A program made the position numbers and the translations under genes. A model generated the notes under the pieces. The model did not search any database, was not told the DNA's origin, and worked only from the letters and a program-made list of their open reading frames with translations. From Intrasporangium_A sp039812505 (GTDB lineage: Bacteria > Actinomycetota > Actinomycetes > Actinomycetales > Dermatophilaceae), in assembly GCF_039812505.1 (NCBI RefSeq), contig NZ_JBDIAQ010000179.1, positions 1 through 6,263 on the forward strand: 6,263 bases of DNA. Reading direction: 5' to 3'. Of this stretch, positions 6,252 to 6,263 are shown piece by piece; position 1 is the stretch's first letter; each line of letters starts with the position of its first letter.

Positions 6252-6263
6252 CATGGTTGGTGA

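Larger units (their letters stand above)
5768..6263. other. Gene-free stretch at the right of the window
   Basis: I see no supported gene here. A plus-strand frame open from 5923 to the TAA near 6127 has no start codon with a ribosome-binding site before the ATG near 6016, and its product resembles nothing I know. Minus-strand frames are mostly antisense to the amidohydrolase. The region contains hairpins at 5801-5813, 6024-6046 and 6068-6086 and nested inverted repeats at 6213-6251. It may be plain intergenic DNA or the remnant of a decayed gene or insertion. Confidence 0.55.

Noticed and set aside
1..6263. CRISPR array, tRNA, rRNA or riboswitch
   Set aside because: No regularly spaced direct repeats, cloverleaf pattern, rRNA-like stretch or recognisable riboswitch core was seen on either strand.

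Overview
The window is GC-rich, and the codons of its real genes end mostly in G or C. It carries a lipoprotein-type solute-binding protein and strong GGAGG ribosome-binding sites. This fits a high-GC Gram-positive (actinobacterial) chromosome or large replicon. The assignment rests on style and gene content, since there is no rRNA or marker gene to fix the taxon.

Layout: (1) Positions 1-536, minus strand, hold the N-terminal 178 residues of a lipoprotein substrate-binding protein of the RbsB-like (periplasmic binding protein type 1) ABC importer class. The left edge of the window cuts it. (2) Positions 537-777 are a divergent intergenic region with a ribosome-binding site at each end and several GTG/CAC inverted repeats that could be operators. 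(3) Positions 778-5767, plus strand, form a tightly overlapped three-gene operon. It encodes a HyuA-type ATP-binding hydantoinase/oxoprolinase subunit (683 aa), its HyuB partner (571 aa) and a metal-dependent amidohydrolase of the imidazolonepropionase/prolidase-like group (409 aa). Each junction is a 4-base stop/start overlap (ATGA, then GTGA). (4) Positions 5768-6263 hold no convincing gene. They contain several hairpins, and the last ~50 bases have nested inverted repeats just before a possible start codon or element end.

Inferred working model: the lipoprotein delivers a small solute to an ABC importer encoded off the left edge. HyuA/HyuB then use ATP to open, or otherwise activate, a cyclic amide (lactam, imide, hydantoin or oxoproline-like ring). 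The amidohydrolase cleaves the resulting linear amide, carbamoyl or peptide bond. The enzyme families are clear but the substrate is not. None of the usual companions of creatinine/N-methylhydantoin degradation, hydantoin racemisation/carbamoylase pathways or acetone/acetophenone carboxylation is visible, so the specificity of this gene set is the open question here.
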